DNA of 64,000 nt from NCBI RefSeq assembly GCF_017591425.1, contig NW_024465751.1, positions 1,364,001 to 1,428,000 of the forward strand. Direction: 5' to 3'. Below, in pieces: positions 22,381 to 35,353 of this stretch (position 1 is its first letter; every line of letters starts with the position of its first letter). The DNA comes from Ochotona curzoniae. Taxonomy: Eukaryota; Chordata; Mammalia; Lagomorpha; Ochotonidae. The position numbers and the translations under genes were made by a program. The notes under the pieces are model-generated. The model saw only the letters and a program-made list of their open reading frames with translations, made no database searches and was not told where the DNA came from.

Positions 22381-23724
22381 GTTCAAGTTCTGGCTTCTGT
22401 ACCTGAGATCCATGCTCCAGATACAGCAGGTGCTCTGAGCTGGGAGGAGGGGAAGGTTGCTGATGGTGGATGAAGAATCACCATCCTTGTCTCATATAAA
22501 GTCCCCTTCTGCCTGTCCACTGCAGAGTGTGTGATCCTCAATAAATGCCTGGGAAGCCTCTGTCCCAGGAATCCATTCACCAGTCAACCAAAGAACAGGT
22601 GAAAAGGCCCTGGAAAGAACTCTAACATGCCCTTTAGCTCTGTATCCAACCCTCCTCCTTCTTGAAATGCCTGGAGATGCAGCAGCCCTCATGTGATCAT
22701 GACCCCAAACAAGGTGGTGGTGGAGTGGTTCCCAACAAAACAATTTCCAAGGAGGCAAATGGGTTGTCTTTTATTTGCTACTGGATGCTTTCCTATCTGA
22801 CACAGGGAAAGAGTGGGAGGGACCAGGTAGGGAAGAGAGGGAGAGAGTAACCAAAGGAGCCTGGAAAGACGTGCATGTGGCCACCAGGAGGAGGAAACGT
22901 GCGTGCCCTGGGTGGGAGTCCCCACAATGTGCATCTGGGTCCACCCATTCCTCCTGGTCATGCTTGGCAGAGGACTTCAACGCCAGTCATGTGTGTGCCT
23001 GTGGAATAAGCATCCTTTCACTCATCTGAAAGCCAGCATTGAGCATGCCTCTTTGCCAGAGGCCTGCTCCAACTGACTCGAGAGCTTGCAAAAGATGCGT
23101 GGATCAGCGAGGCGATAAGAAGACATAAGACATGGACCACTGTGGCATGATGCTCAGAAAATGCACACCTCAGAAAAGTTGCCTTCTTTATTTATACACA
23201 AATCATTACAAGCTTTTGCACAACATCCAATTGTTTCATTTTTACTTCATTACAAAAGAATGATTACAAAATCGATCCTAAAAAACATTATTATTATTTT
23301 ACTTTAGAGAAAATATTGTCAGGGAGCTATCACTCATTCAAACCTGCAGTGAGCTGGCAGAACCAGGAGCTCCACAGTTGGCAGCACATGTGGTTACATA
23401 GTGACAAGTGGTTTACTTATATTCAAAATCAATTTTTACTAAACACAAACTAACTTATATTGCTTAAAATATTGAGTGCAGAGTTGAAAGATCATGAATG
23501 AAAGGAATTTATAAAAGCATATAACATAAATTCTTTGCTAAATCTTATAATCAAATCATGCATTAATTAACGTAACCTTCACCTAGTGCTGATTCAATTG
23601 GTTTTTGTTCTTAGTGTTGATTTAATTTTTTTGTTCTTTTGTTAAAGGGCAGTGAAAGGGATCAAGGCAACTCAGCCAATCTACAAACAGAGGATCTTTA
23701 CAAGAAACTTCCTTTTATCTTTAT
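22381..23724. other. No recognised gene
   Basis: Mixed sequence turning AT-rich after 23160. Short frames overlap on both strands near 22490-23030, without recognisable products. Confidence 0.45.
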
Positions 23725-23830
23725 AAACTGTTTTCTTTCCCTAAATATGAGTGACAATATAAGATAGAAGTTTTTAGAAACTGTTTTCTTTCCCTAAATG
23801 TAAGTGCCAACATAAGGTTGAGATTTTAAG
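23725..23830 (+). repeat. 53-bp tandem duplication
   Basis: aaactgttttctttccctaa starts at 23725 and again at 23778. The two 53-base units differ at roughly one base in five, so the duplication is old. Confidence 0.85.
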
Positions 23831-24399
23831 CCATTTTGGGGGTTCACATTTGTTTCCCTTTAGAAGATGCCCCATATACTTTCTGCTTTCCGTGGTGAGA
23901 AACCCAAATGTGTCATATCATGTGTTGTAACAGTTTGAGGCACATGGTAAACAAACGCTTTGTACCTCTATGATTGCCATCTGTTCCAACATATTATCTA
24001 GCCATTTCTTAAGGAAAACATTACTTATATCACGGCAAACTTCAGGACAAAGGTAGGCGCATAACAGGATGTTTGGAGATAGTGTGGGCTCAATTGTACT
24101 ATTGTATGGGTTTAGCTGTGTGTCATTGCCTTATGTTGCTAAAGATGTTTTTATCATAACGTGATTGATCAATTTGAGGTGTTATACCAGTTACAGAAAT
24201 CACTTCACATTAGCAGAAAAACAACAACAACAACCTCAGGATAATTCTATGAAACATCAGAGAGGTGGCTGAGTGTCCATACAATGGGGTGAGGCAGCAA
24301 TGAGGTGACCAGAGACATTCTGCCAGGCCTTGCCACGCAGCCAGAAACTCCTCATAGCCTTGCTAAGCGAGGAGTGGTGCTCATCACACACCCATGCCA
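23831..24399. other. No recognised feature
   Basis: AT-rich DNA with a short CAA triplet run at about 24222-24232. Confidence 0.5.
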
Positions 24400-24645
24400 T
24401 CCTACCCAACTGCATGGCTCCCCACACTGCTTTAAATGCATTGCTCAGAGTGTCACAGGGATAACTTCATTGGATCTTTCAATTCCTCCCCAGAGAAAGC
24501 GTGCAACCCTAACTGCATTTACAGACCAGAAAACCGAGGTTCAAAAAGGTCAGCAGCAGTCCCACACATCTGCCCTAAGGCTCAGCTCCCAGCCACAGAC
24601 TCCCAGCTCTGTGCTTTCATCCTGCTGTCTTACTGCTACCCAGAT
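24400..24645 (-). mobile_element. MIR SINE relic
   Basis: Plus strand reads tttacagaccagaaaaccga and ggttcaaaaaggtcagcag, the reverse complement of the MIR core (cctcatctgtaaaa type). Flanks decay into unrecognisable sequence. Confidence 0.65.
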
Positions 24646-26115
24646 GTTTGCCCCTTTCTGAAACCTGGTGGGATCTACTAAAACAAAATTAACATCTTCC
24701 CCGTGGTCTGCTCGAGGCATCGTGAAGAAATTGTCCATCCCACAGGTTTCTCCAGAGGCCAATGACTGCCTTCTCAACCAACTCCACATCCCAGTGCCCA
24801 ATGTGTCTTCTGAATGAACAGTAGTTGAGAAATGAGTTAATTCATTCAACATGGGAGTAAGGTTTGGTACATACAACCAGAGATACAGGAAACAAGTATG
24901 GGATGATGGAGAACCATTCCGTGATTAGTACCTAGTTTCAGTGCAGTTTATTAATAAGGAAAATAGCATCATTAATGCTCTGATATGCTACACTTTGTTC
25001 TCTACCTAGGATGTATCCCAAGATTCCCAGCTGTGGTAACATAAAGAAGCACTGTTCCTGGCACAATTCAGGGGTCCCTGTCGGGCATGGCGCATAGCGT
25101 GAGAGGGGTGCCAAAGGAGATGAACTGCTGCATACCTTCTGATGGCATGAAGACCACCTAACCTCTCTAATGGCAGAGACAAACTGTGTCAGCTCTCCAA
25201 GCAGGGTCAACAACAACACATCAAACCTTGCTAACCACGTGTTAACAAGCTCATGTGAGTCACGGAGAGCTATTTTACACAAGATTCGTCACTTTGATCT
25301 GAACAGGAAATGAATGACTAAATATCAGATACCATTTGACTGTGATTCACAGCTCTTTGGGCTGTAGACATCGTAAAGGGATACGATCTTCTCTATTTCA
25401 AGCGTGCGTGGTCAGGAGGTCTGCTGCTTAGTTTCTTCCCGGACTTGAAGAGCAGAGAACGCCTGCCGGTCAGCCACAAGGAACACCCCCGTTGCGTTTT
25501 CTGACAATGTGCACTTGAGAAAAGGGACTGTAATCCATGCACTACCTCTAGGAAAATGACAGCCCCAAAGATAATTATCCTCACCTTAGGATGTTAAAAC
25601 GAGGCTGCTTCCTTCCCACCACACATACGAACGATTTTGTTTGAAAAGTGGAATGCACTCCATTCGCTTCCCATGCACAAATGCCCCTCATTCAGATTGG
25701 CCTCATACACAGATGATCACTGGATTACTTACACATTTCACATCAAGTCTGTGCAAGAGCGTAGGCAGTCCTCGAGGTATTTAGGTTGAGGGGCACGTGA
25801 CTTGGTGCGATAGAGCTCAGAAGGCAGTGAGCAGCAGCTCAGAACAGCAGACCACTGCAGTTCCTGAGTTTGTATACTCTGCGTGCACATGAGGATGTAT
25901 AAGCATGCTGCAAGGATTCCTATGGAGTTACACCTGAAAGAATTCCCAGTGATGAAAAGCTTTGTAAGGTGTGGATGACACACACTGTGAGTGTGGTGCC
26001 ACACAGTGCAGTGGCTGACAACCCAGTGGAATTCTAGCTTTCCTACTGAGCATGGGTACAACCTTGCTCATTAAACTCTGAGGCTTCTGCGGGTCTGGGC
26101 GTGTGGGTCTTGCTC

Positions 26116-26118
<3 letters not shown>
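24646..26118. other. No recognised gene
   Basis: Only short chance frames (114 codons at most). No repeat recognised. Confidence 0.45.

Positions 26119-26153
<35 letters not shown>
26119..26153 (+). repeat. (GT)n microsatellite
   Basis: About 17 uninterrupted GT units. Confidence 0.97.
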
Positions 26154-26154
<1 letters not shown>

Positions 26155-26869
26155 CACTTGGGAAAGCATCTGGTATCATTCAGAGAACATTCACTACTAC
26201 TGCTAACAATGCATGATTTCATTGGTAAATGCTACAATGAAACCTTTAGATGATATCAAGCTCCCCTCACAACTTTGCACCTGCAGCCTAGTTTTACTTC
26301 ATATACTTACTTCCTTACCCACTCATTTCCCTGAGGATCTCAAAATGTTCAGGGAGGAATTAACTCTGAAGTCTCGCACTTTATCTCTTGGTTTCAACTC
26401 ATTTCTTTGGGTTTTGTGCTATCCCTCTCTTGAGTAGATTTGTTATTTCTGGAAACTCTTCTCTCACCTATCTCTGTTTTCGTCTTTCTGAGTTCATTCA
26501 CTAAATGATGGAAATTTGCCGGATCCTGTCCCTGGACCAGCATCTTTTCTCAATCATCTTTCTGGATTGTCCCACTCATGCCGTGACTTGTGCGATGAGC
26601 TCCACGCCTGCGCTCCCTGTGTGACCTCCCTGCTGGGTTTCTAGGATGGAATAGTCCACTCGTTACTCACCTCCACACCACCAAAGTCTCTCCTATTCTC
26701 ATCTAGCTCAGATGCTAGAAGCCATATGGTAGAGGCCAGGACTTAAGACTGACATGTGGGAATAATCTCTGTCCAACCTTCTGTTCCACATATCCCATTC
26801 GATCATTCAAAAACTTCCATAAACCTCCAAATATTGCATTAGTTCATCCCACTTCACGATTCTTACTAC
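26154..26869. other. No confidently assigned feature
   Basis: Pyrimidine-rich plus strand directly upstream of an L2-like segment. It may be further L2, but too decayed to assign. Confidence 0.35.
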
Positions 26870-27110
26870 AAGCACCTGGCACTACATTAACCCTAACCAG
26901 TCTTCCAAGAGTCATTCTCCTTTCTGGGTTCCCATCCCACCTCTTTCCTACCCTGAAAGCAGAATGCCTTTCTAAAATGCAAGTTGGACTGTGTCACTGA
27001 CTCCACTCCAAATCGCACAATGACTCCCATCACCTGCAGCTGCATCTCCCTCACACTGTGCAGCCCAGAGCTGAGAGAGGAGATGCTCATGGCAAGAAAC
27101 CACCTGTGGC
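26870..27110 (+). mobile_element. L2 LINE relic
   Basis: tctaaaatgcaagttggact, then gtgtcactgactccactcca and aatgactcccatcacctgca follow the L2 consensus order (aaatc-gatcatgtcactcc-aatggctcccat). Confidence 0.6.
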
Positions 27111-27509
27111 CAAGGAAACTTCTGGACTTTGCTCAGATCCACCCCCAGGTGTTGACTAATCTACATAGCAGGAGTATATTAAATTGCTTTACATGAATAT
27201 TTTCAAAGCGTATTTTGTCTTGTTTTCCAGCACGAGCATTTCAAAGATTCTCCATCTGTAGCATAAAGAACAAGCCTCATTGGTAGGACTGAAACAATCT
27301 TTTGGCATCAAACCTGTCCTGTATATACTTCAGATCTTGTTGATCCCTGCTTCCCAGTTTACGCACCAAGAGAACAATTGTCCAACAGGCAAACCCATGC
27401 CCTTCCTGCTGGCCAAGACCCTGTCTGTGTCAATGAGCATAGGTCAGATTAGTGAGTTGGGGTGGTGGGGGGCGGGGAACTTCTGAGCTGAAACATAAGG
27501 CCCAGTGTG
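27111..27509. other. No recognised feature
   Basis: Mixed sequence, short frames only. Confidence 0.45.
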
Positions 27510-27685
27510 CATTAAGTTGCGGGTAAAAGAGTTAATTTCTTCAGATTTTAATTTCCATAGTTGTAAAATATGGATGACGGTAACAAATCCTACTTCGTAA
27601 GGCCATTAGGGGGCCTAACGGGGTTGTTATTTATAAAGTAGTTAGAACAGCACTTGGTATATAATGAATTCTACATATGCTGAAC
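27510..27685 (+). mobile_element. MIR SINE relic
   Basis: ttccatagttgtaaaatatg, then gggttgttatttataaag, agttagaacagcacttggta and tataatgaattc match the MIR core and 3' end in order. Confidence 0.75.
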
Positions 27686-28502
27686 CACAACTATCAATCG
27701 CTAGAGAGATGATCATCACCAAGAGGCAGACAATGCGTATCTGAAGCCCCCAGGACTTAAGACTGACATCTTCTGGAACCGACTGGAAGCTTCTTTGGTT
27801 GACGTGATCTACTCCCCACGGTCTCCCCTCTATGGGCAGCCAGCCACTAAGGGCTCTGGGGGGCTGCCACAGTCACACAACCTGCACAGCGACAAGTCCT
27901 TTTCCTTTCTGTGCTTGGTCCTGACTCAGGCTTTGAGAGTCCCTGCACAATGCCTGCTCAACAGCCCCAAGCCACTTTTTCCAGCATGGCCCCAGCTCTT
28001 TGCAAGATGGTTGCACTGGGAAAGCACTCTAGGAACCTTCAGAGCATCAGTGACCACAACCACACCCAGGAGAGACAGGAGCTGAGGGAGGGGGGAAGGG
28101 CAGTGAAGTGACCTTCATGAAGTCCACCCGTGCCCTTCACTGATAAGGACACTTGACATATTCCCAATTGACTGTTACACAGCACAGTCCAGCTTTCAAT
28201 TAGAACATAATGTAAAATCCATTGTTTACCGAGGGTAATGAATAATGCAGTTTCAGGCGTGAGCCTGAGCATTTGCTGTGGCCCTGTGGACAGGAATTAC
28301 ACACAGCTTTCTCCTCCTTTTTTCTTAAGCATAAACAACACAGGGCTCCCTGACGTGTTTCCTCATAAGAAGTCTTCAAAGCTATCATCCCTAGGAATAT
28401 AGAAAACTTGAATTTATAGCTACTGTCCGAAGGTCAGAGCGATCTGTCATTATAGAACACGGTCATGTGTGTACTGGAGATGATTTGGTCCCACAGGAAC
28501 AG
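27686..28502. other. No recognised gene
   Basis: The 96-codon frame at 27795-28085 has no known motif. No repeat recognised. Confidence 0.45.
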
Positions 28503-28835
28503 GCATTCAGCGCTGGTGAGGTGGCACATCAGACTAACCCTCTGCCCGCAGTGCCATGAGGCCATCTAGGCACCCTTTGTGTCCTGGCAGCTCCACTTTT
28601 TATCTAACTCCTTGCTTAGAGCCTGGGCAATCAGCAGAGGGTGAATGATGCCCTAGGATATCTGTACCCGCATGGGAGACCAGGGAGAAGCTACCGGCTC
28701 CTGGCTTCAAATCTGCTCAGCTCTGGCTGTTGCGGCCATCCAGGGAATAAACCAGTGAAGAAAGATCTCTTCTCTAGCTCCTCTTCTTTCTGTAAATAAG
28801 CCTTTCAAATTAAAAAAAAAGAAGAATCTTTAAAT
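28503..28835 (+). mobile_element. CSINE-type SINE
   Basis: tggtgaggtggcacatcaga head, ctgtacccgcatgggagacc middle, cagctctggctgttgcggcc, and a ctttcaaattaaaaaaaaag tail. Confidence 0.85.
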
Positions 28836-28952
28836 ATATATATATGCTTTTCGGTACACCAGTTAGGCTGCTGCTTAGGACAACCATATGTTACATTAAA
28901 GTGTCTGAGTTCATCCTAGCTTCCTGATAATGAACTCCATGAAAAGCAGAAA

Positions 28953-29095
28953 ATAATGGCCCAAGTGGTTGGGTCCCTGGCACCCATACAGGACATTCAG
29001 ATTGTGTTTCTGGTTTGGGGTTTTTGTCTGGATGCTTTGGGTAATAAAGCAATGCGTGAGATTCTCTCTCTCGCCAATTAAATATTTTTTAAAGA
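28953..29095 (+). mobile_element. Partial CSINE
   Basis: Starts mid-element at aatggcccaagtggttgggt and ends with tctctctcgccaattaaata. The head and part of the 3' half are missing. Confidence 0.6.
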
Positions 29096-29659
29096 GAGAG
29101 AGAGCAGAATCCTCCACCTCCAGAGAGATTTTTAGTGATGGAAGATATATTATAGAGATACAGAAAGGACTTGAGGGAACCGCATCTTTCCCAGAAGTGG
29201 CACGAGTATGGATTGGTACTTGGAATCCATACTTGCTGAGTTTACTTTTCCATGCTCCCATCATCCTGTCACACCACATACCACCATGCAGACACACAAA
29301 CCCAGCCTCTTGCAGACCCATCCTTACTCCACTCAACATGTTCATTTTCTTCTGGGACAATGTTTTTTTCTAGCATTTTTAGTAGCAGGACTCTTGATTT
29401 CAAAGTGAACTTTTAACAGGAATCCAACATACAAAGCAGATACAAAACAATTAATGAATTCCCTGAATTCCCAGAGAATTTAAATCCATTTCTGAAGAGA
29501 ATAGAAGAACCAAAATAGTGTTTTATTGTTAATAATAGCCCCTGTGGTCTAGCTTCCAAGATGGGCTTGAGAAATGAATGTGGAAAAGCTATGATGACTA
29601 AAGAGCATCCATCGTGAGGGCTTCAGAAAACAGAGCGACAGGAGGCATGAGCCACGCCG
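29096..29659. other. No recognised feature
   Basis: Overlapping short frames at 28911-29408 on both strands have no recognisable motif. A short GA run is at 29090-29104. Confidence 0.45.
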
Positions 29660-29860
29660 CAGTATCCGTCATGTGCCCCTTCACCATTACTCATCGCATT
29701 GCTGCTCTCACACCACTGTTCCACCTTGGACAGACCACTCAGCTCCTCTAGAGTGCTGCTTCCTCATCTCTGGATCCACAGGATCAGACTGAAGGAGCCC
29801 AGCTTCCTCAAGGCAGCATAAGTCTACAGAGCTGTGGGAGAGCTAGTGTCAAGGAGCTGG
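29660..29860 (+). mobile_element. Possible MIR relic
   Basis: accttggacagaccactcag followed by gcttcctcatctctggatcc is MIR-like but weak. Confidence 0.35.
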
Positions 29861-30084
29861 TATTTATCAGAAGTCATGGTTTGTGGGAAGGATTTAATCA
29901 TCGCTGCCAATTTGTCCTGGCTTGTCTGACTGTTGTGTGACTTTCAGAACCTCCTAAAGAGATTTTACTCGTGTCTGTAATCATTTTTACAACACTTAGC
30001 TATGCAAGCCACCAAGCAGTTCATTTTCACATGTGTCACTGAGTAAAAATACTAGCAATGTCAATAATCATAGATGTTTAAATA

Positions 30085-30240
30085 CTTGGCCACACGCAAT
30101 GCCTATATCCATTCATTCCTGTGATTCTCACCATTAGCCTATGTGCCCATTTTATAGGTGATTTGATGTCTGGCTTGCCAAAATCATCCAGCAAGGAGAA
30201 AAGACTGGAGCTGAATCGGAGATTGACAAGCAGGGACCAG
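30085..30240 (-). mobile_element. MIR SINE relic
   Basis: gtgcccattttataggtgat, then gcttgccaaaatcatccagc and gactggagctgaatcggaga are the reverse complement of the MIR core and 5' part. Confidence 0.65.
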
Positions 30241-31389
30241 GTTGGCATGGTGTGATAAGATCAGGGCATCACTATTTTATCAGGTCAGCAGCCCAGATAC
30301 ATGAAAGAGACAAGGCACCTGATCAAGGTGAGACAGATGCACCGGGCAGAACAGGTGAGAGGCCCCTGCAGAAGCACAGGGAGAGCCGGAGGGCGTTTCC
30401 CTGAGAAGGTGGCAGGAGGGCTAAGGAGAGAGAACATTGCATTCTTATCTTTCAGGGAACGCTTAACTCTGTAATCCAAAACTCTTTCATGAATTTGGCC
30501 CGTGAAGAAATGAGACTAGCTCCAGACTAAAACTGATCCCTCTGCCTGTGAAGTCCGTAGGGTGGAAAAGAGTCCTTTCTCACCTCCTCTTTCTTTACAG
30601 ACTCTTTCTTTGGAGGGGTCCCCTTTCCAAACTTGAGTGGTTTTCACGGGTATTAAATGAGTCAGGCTGTCTCCCATGCCTTGCCCCAAGCAGGAAAGTG
30701 GATGCCAAGAGGCATTAAAAGGTTTAGGTCTGTTTTGTGAAGCTGCCAAATCTGATAACTAAAGTTTGTTCTATTTTATCTTATTTTAAGGATGTCAATG
30801 GTTGCTTTTCACTTAGCTATAAAAGCTGAACTAGTCCCAAGTTATTTGAAAAAAAACTAAAGCTGTATTGTAGGTATCTGACTTTGGCCTAAGCCTGAGA
30901 AACAATCCTGAATTTCTTCAGGTTCTAGAGCTGTGCAATTGCAGGTGGAAGTATGACTTAGACCACGTGGTGGTGGAGCCAAAGGGATGAGAGATCATCC
31001 CCCAGGGCATGCTTGAAGCAGGTGCCCTGACTTCATTCATAACAGCAGGCTGCTCTGTGGGCGGGAGGTGGGGTGGCAGGTGACCAAGAGTGCAAGCGAT
31101 TCTGGTATCTATGCATCCGCATGGCTCGATGGCGTTGAGTCCTCCACTTGCAAGAGTTGGGTAGGGGTGTTGTGGCATACCTGAATAGGAGCAGATTGAG
31201 GCAGAATGTCCACACACAGCACTGGTCCAGCACGGCATGTAAGAAGTGGAGCACAGTAGAGAATATTTGTACTGGAGACGGGGAGGGAAAGATGAGGGGA
31301 CATAGGTACAACTGTGTTATGTTTATTCAGACCACTCAACTAAAGATATTCATGATAACGGAAGGTAGATTCCTTAGAGCCAAAAAAAA
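30241..31389. other. No recognised gene
   Basis: Mixed-composition DNA. Overlapping minus-strand frames at 30918-31339 carry no known motif. Confidence 0.45.
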
Positions 31390-31765
31390 TGAATGACAAA
31401 CACAAAAAGAAAACTGGAATAAACTGTAATAAACCCAAAGGTGCTCTGTTAAAACTGATGATGAGGTTGTCTGTGCAAAAAAAGAGATTATGGAAGGGGA
31501 TAAAAGATGGAACAGAATCTCTCTCTACACTGTACTTGTTGAGCATTATGGTTAGTGGTGCATTAAGCCTGTAATTACAAATCAAATTGGAATTATGTTG
31601 TATTCGAAAATTAAAGGCAAAGAAGAGATGAAAAAAGGAGGAGGAATTGAAGGAAAGAGGAGGAAAGTATGCTTATCCTTTTAGAATTGCATTTATAAAG
31701 TGCATGAAATCTGTTCTTTTTATATTGATAGAATATTTCAATGAATAAAAAAGTTTTTAAGTAAA
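31390..31765 (+). mobile_element. Lagomorph-type L1 3' UTR fragment
   Basis: gagcattatggttagtggtg, gcctgtaattacaaatcaaa, a purine-rich GAGGAGG stretch and tccttttagaattgcattta, ending with aatgaataaaaaag. This is the arrangement expected of a lagomorph L1 3' UTR with its polypurine tract; family recognition is by eye. Confidence 0.5.
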
Positions 31766-31839
31766 AATCCAGTATTTAAATAAAAACAGAATATCAACAT
31801 CTCTGCCAGCTGTTTTCAGTTGGAATTTTTTTCTACAGT

Positions 31840-32720
31840 TATAAAGCTTATTAACCCTTTTCTTTGTTGTCTTTAATTTCTTGTTCAGCCCACTAGTTCA
31901 TGTTTATATCTCAGATAAAATACTTTTTAACCAAGGATTTTCTTTGCGTCTTTTTTCCTAATTGATGTTGTCTGCTAAGATCTCCCCTGCTCTGAAGGAT
32001 TTGAGCATATTTATAAAAGCTGCTTTACAAGTTATGTCATTCAGGAGCAGGCATTGTAACGGAACAGGTCAGGTGAGGCTTGGGGCACCTGTGTTCCAAA
32101 CTTGAGTGCCTGGAATTGACTGCTTCTGACCCAACTTCCTGCTGATGGACAGCCAGGAAGGCACAAGTGACGGCTGAAACACGTGGGTTGTGGCCACCGT
32201 GTGAGAGTCTTAGCTCCTGGCTTCAGCCTGGCCCGGGACCACCTTTCAGGTATTTGGGGAGTGAATGGACAGGTGGAAGACATCTTTCTTCATCTTTTCC
32301 TCTGCCTTCTTCCCTGTCTTTTTTCTTCTTCCTCCCTCACGCTCGGCCTTTCAAATAAATAAAAGTAAGTGAATATCTCAAAGTCAGTTGTTGTCAAGCA
32401 GTTTGTGACGGACTGTTTCCCTGCTGCTTCCATGCTTGCCTGTTCTTACTGCATTCTGGACATTGTCTATGCCGTGCTGTTGAAAGAGCCTGAGTGCAGC
32501 TGTGTTTTCTCCTGAGAATGCTGACTTTTAGTCTTGCAGCTGGTTCACTTACTGGCAGGTAGGAACAACTTTCAAGGTCCATTTGCCATTTTCTTGCAGA
32601 GCGGTCAGGGAGCGCTCTGTATTCCAGGACACAGCAGTGCCGCACTTTGGAAGTGGCCTTTTGCTCTTTTCTCCATTTGCCAGAACCCCTGGTTCTCCCT
32701 GTGGACATCAAACATCTCTG
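31840..32720 (+). mobile_element. Ancient L1M-like 3' UTR, split by a SINE
   Basis: tgatgttgtctgctaagatc and gagcatatttataaaagctg (31966-32026) before the SINE, then tgcattctggacattgtcta (32450) and gaatgctgacttttagtctt after it. These follow one another in old L1 3' UTRs. The CSINE at 32042-32367 interrupts it. Confidence 0.5.
32042..32367 (+). mobile_element. CSINE-type SINE
   Basis: ggagcaggcattgtaacgga head, tcttagctcctggcttcagc and atttggggagtgaatgga, a long pyrimidine run, then ctttcaaataaataaaagt. Confidence 0.85.
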
Positions 32721-32808
32721 TTCATCTCAGGTTATCCAGGTCCGTTTATGTCAGGCTCCAGGTTGCTGCTCCCTGCACAAGTATATTTTTATTGCATATG
32801 GTTCCTTT

Positions 32809-33150
32809 AAAAAAAAGATTTATTTGTACTTATTAGAAAGGCAGATTTACAGAGAGAAATGGAGACAGAGAAGAAAGACAAAGATCTTCCATCCACTGAT
32901 TCACTCCCCAAGTGGATGCAATGCCTGGAACTGAGCCATCTGAAGCCAGGAGCCAGGAGTCTCTATTAGGTCTTCCACATGGGTGTAAGATCCCAAGACT
33001 CTGAGCCATCCCCGACTGCTTTCCCAGGCCTCAAGCAGTGAGTTTGGATGGGAGTGGGGTAGGTGGGACATGAACCAGCATGCACATGGGATCCCAGTGT
33101 ATGCAAGGCAAAGATCTAGCTACTGCGTCATCACATCAGGCTCCCATCTG
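32809..33150 (-). mobile_element. CSINE-type SINE
   Basis: Plus strand begins with an A run and agatttatttgtacttatta, then ccatccactgattcactccc, ctgctttcccaggcctcaag and a terminal block ending tcatcacatcaggctcc, all in reverse order of the sense copies. Confidence 0.88.
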
Positions 33151-33589
33151 GTGCCTTAATGGGCTGACACATATTTTTGAAGTTCCTGTGTATTCTCTCC
33201 CTTATTTCACAGCAAGCCTGAGGAGCTCAGCTCAGAGTTTGCTTTCTAGAGCCTGGGTCCAGGAGTAACCCCAGCTGGGAAACCAAGGAAGCCTTGCGCC
33301 TCATACCCCTCAGCTCTCTCCAAGATGTGTATAAGCCTTTCTGAGATGAAACGAAAGGAAGAGGCTCGCATGGCTATCTTTAACATCATAAACATTAAAT
33401 CAATTTTTCACTTCCCTTTCAGGGCTTTAGGGAGGAGTTGATCAGGCAAACCACAAATGGTAACTTTGAACCTAGCAAAGTGTGTCACAAGGCCCTGCTG
33501 TAGGTTGGCAGAGCTGACATCTCTTTGGTAAACTGAGAGAATCAATGTTGAAACAAAACTGAAGTTGAATCTACTTGAATGACACACAC
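33151..33589. other. No recognised feature
   Basis: Mixed sequence without open frames of note. Confidence 0.5.
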
Positions 33590-34095
33590 ATGTGATGTGT
33601 ATTTGTTTTCTATATTCTTAGCACTGTGCTAGCTGCCAAAGCAACAGTGGTGAGTGAGACCTGGCCAGGAACCACGAGGAATTCACAAGAGGTTAGGACA
33701 CTCTCCGCCCACCTGGTTAGTGCAGTAACGGGCTCTCTCCAGAGGAACTGCAGTGCGAACACAGAGCAGGAGGGAGATGTTCTAGCTTAAGAGGTTAGCT
33801 ATGGCATTGGAAGAGGGGTAAGCGCAAATTGTAAGACTACATGAAAGTTTTTCAGACTGAGTAAAGTGGAGGATTCCTGCTAGCAGAAACAGCTGGCTAA
33901 AGGTGCAGAGGTTCAAGGTAAGTGAAATCATAGAACCCTCATTAGTGCATGGTTGTAGCATGTCCTATCTACAGTAATAGGGTATACTGGCTATTCTGTT
34001 AGGCACAACACAGCCTGAGAGATTTGGTCAGGGAAATGAGGGGAGGCCAGATCATAACATGACTTCAGGCTACACTTAAGCTGAAGAACAAAGAT
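33590..34095 (-). mobile_element. L2 LINE relic
   Basis: ttcttagcactgtgctagct, then gtggtgagtgagacctggcc, aggtgcagaggttcaag and gaggggaggccagatcataa appear in the order of the L2 3' end read in reverse. Long, decayed. Confidence 0.65.
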
Positions 34096-35301
34096 TTGTT
34101 TTGTGTTCAGGTGTTGCAATTGGAGAGCTGTCAGTGGTATTTATGCCTTTAATTATGCTATTGCAGTTCTAACTCCACACCCCACTATTCAGCTCCCATC
34201 TGAAGTTTCTATTCCTATTTTAAACTTGTAAGATCGCCGGGGTTGAAGCAGAGGTAGTTGCAGACTGGGGAAGCCATCTGGAAGTGTGTTATTGTGGTTA
34301 AGTCAACCGTGCGGGCTATCCCCTCACTCCTGGTGAAGGAAGTCGTCCCCGTCGTGTGGCTAGGCCATTAATTCCTAGAAAAAAAATGATGGCAAACCGG
34401 GAGTGCTGATGATGCACTCAAGGGAAGTGGACCTGAGGGCTGACTTTGCAGTTAGGAACGGATGTCCTTGCACGGGGTTCTTCGGGAAACAAGCCCTGAG
34501 ATGGACTTCTCTGCACAGCAATTTTATCGTGGCATGATGCCAGCGAAGGGATGCAGGAAACAGAATCAACCAGAGAGAAAGCAAGACTGCTTTGCAATGT
34601 CAGGTCTTTTAAAACACTTGTGACAAATGGAGTTAAAAGATGCGAAGTTTTCTCTTGCAAAAAGCTTTTGAAATCTATGCTCACAAGGTATTTTCAAAAC
34701 ATTCCTGGAAGATATATAGTATGAAAAATATGGATTTCAAGTTTTGGGGTTTTTTGTTTTGTTTTTACCAAAACAAACTTGTAATTCCACTTTCCATGAA
34801 TTTCCGTGTGGTGTCCTTGTACAGTTCAAACAGAAGCCTTGATTCATTTCCCGAGGGGCTCCATGGGATCAGTTCGCACCCTCAGAAGGTTTGGCTCTGT
34901 TTCCCTACCTCAACCAGTCACTGGAGGCCTTCTCCCCAGCTAAGAATTCCCCATGAGTAGCTCATCTCGGGGCTGGCAGCTGGAAGCTGGCAAGCTTTTT
35001 TGCACCTGGACATGCTGGATCACCGCACCTGCTCCAGGTGACCCACTGCGGGATGTTCCACCCCTGGGAGAAGCTGTAGCTAGCCAGCCAGATCATTCCA
35101 ACTTCCAAAATAAACATTGACATGCGGCAAGTAATGGCCAAGTGGTATTAAGGACTTGTTTGACAAGAAGGAGGAAACAAAAGACAGAATGAGAGGAACA
35201 TATTTATCCTCAAGGGAGGGATGTGTGTGTCTGGAAAAGCTCAAGGAGGGAAGAAGACGCGTGGAAGAGGATTGCAGCCTGTTTGGTGGGGACTGCAAGG
35301 A
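34096..35301. other. No recognised gene
   Basis: No repeat or family motif recognised. The largest plus-strand frame here is 106 codons (34640-34960). Confidence 0.45.
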
Positions 35302-35353
35302 GAGCCAGGCCCTGCAGGAGAGGGGCTGAGCCAGGCCCTGCAGGAGAGGGGCT
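35302..35353 (+). repeat. 26-bp tandem duplication
   Basis: The unit starting gagccaggccctgcaggaga occurs at 35302 and 35328, identical over 26 bases, so it is a recent local duplication. Confidence 0.95.

Noticed and set aside
26119..26153. Functional Z-DNA element
   Set aside because: A plain GT microsatellite; nothing in the surroundings supports a role.
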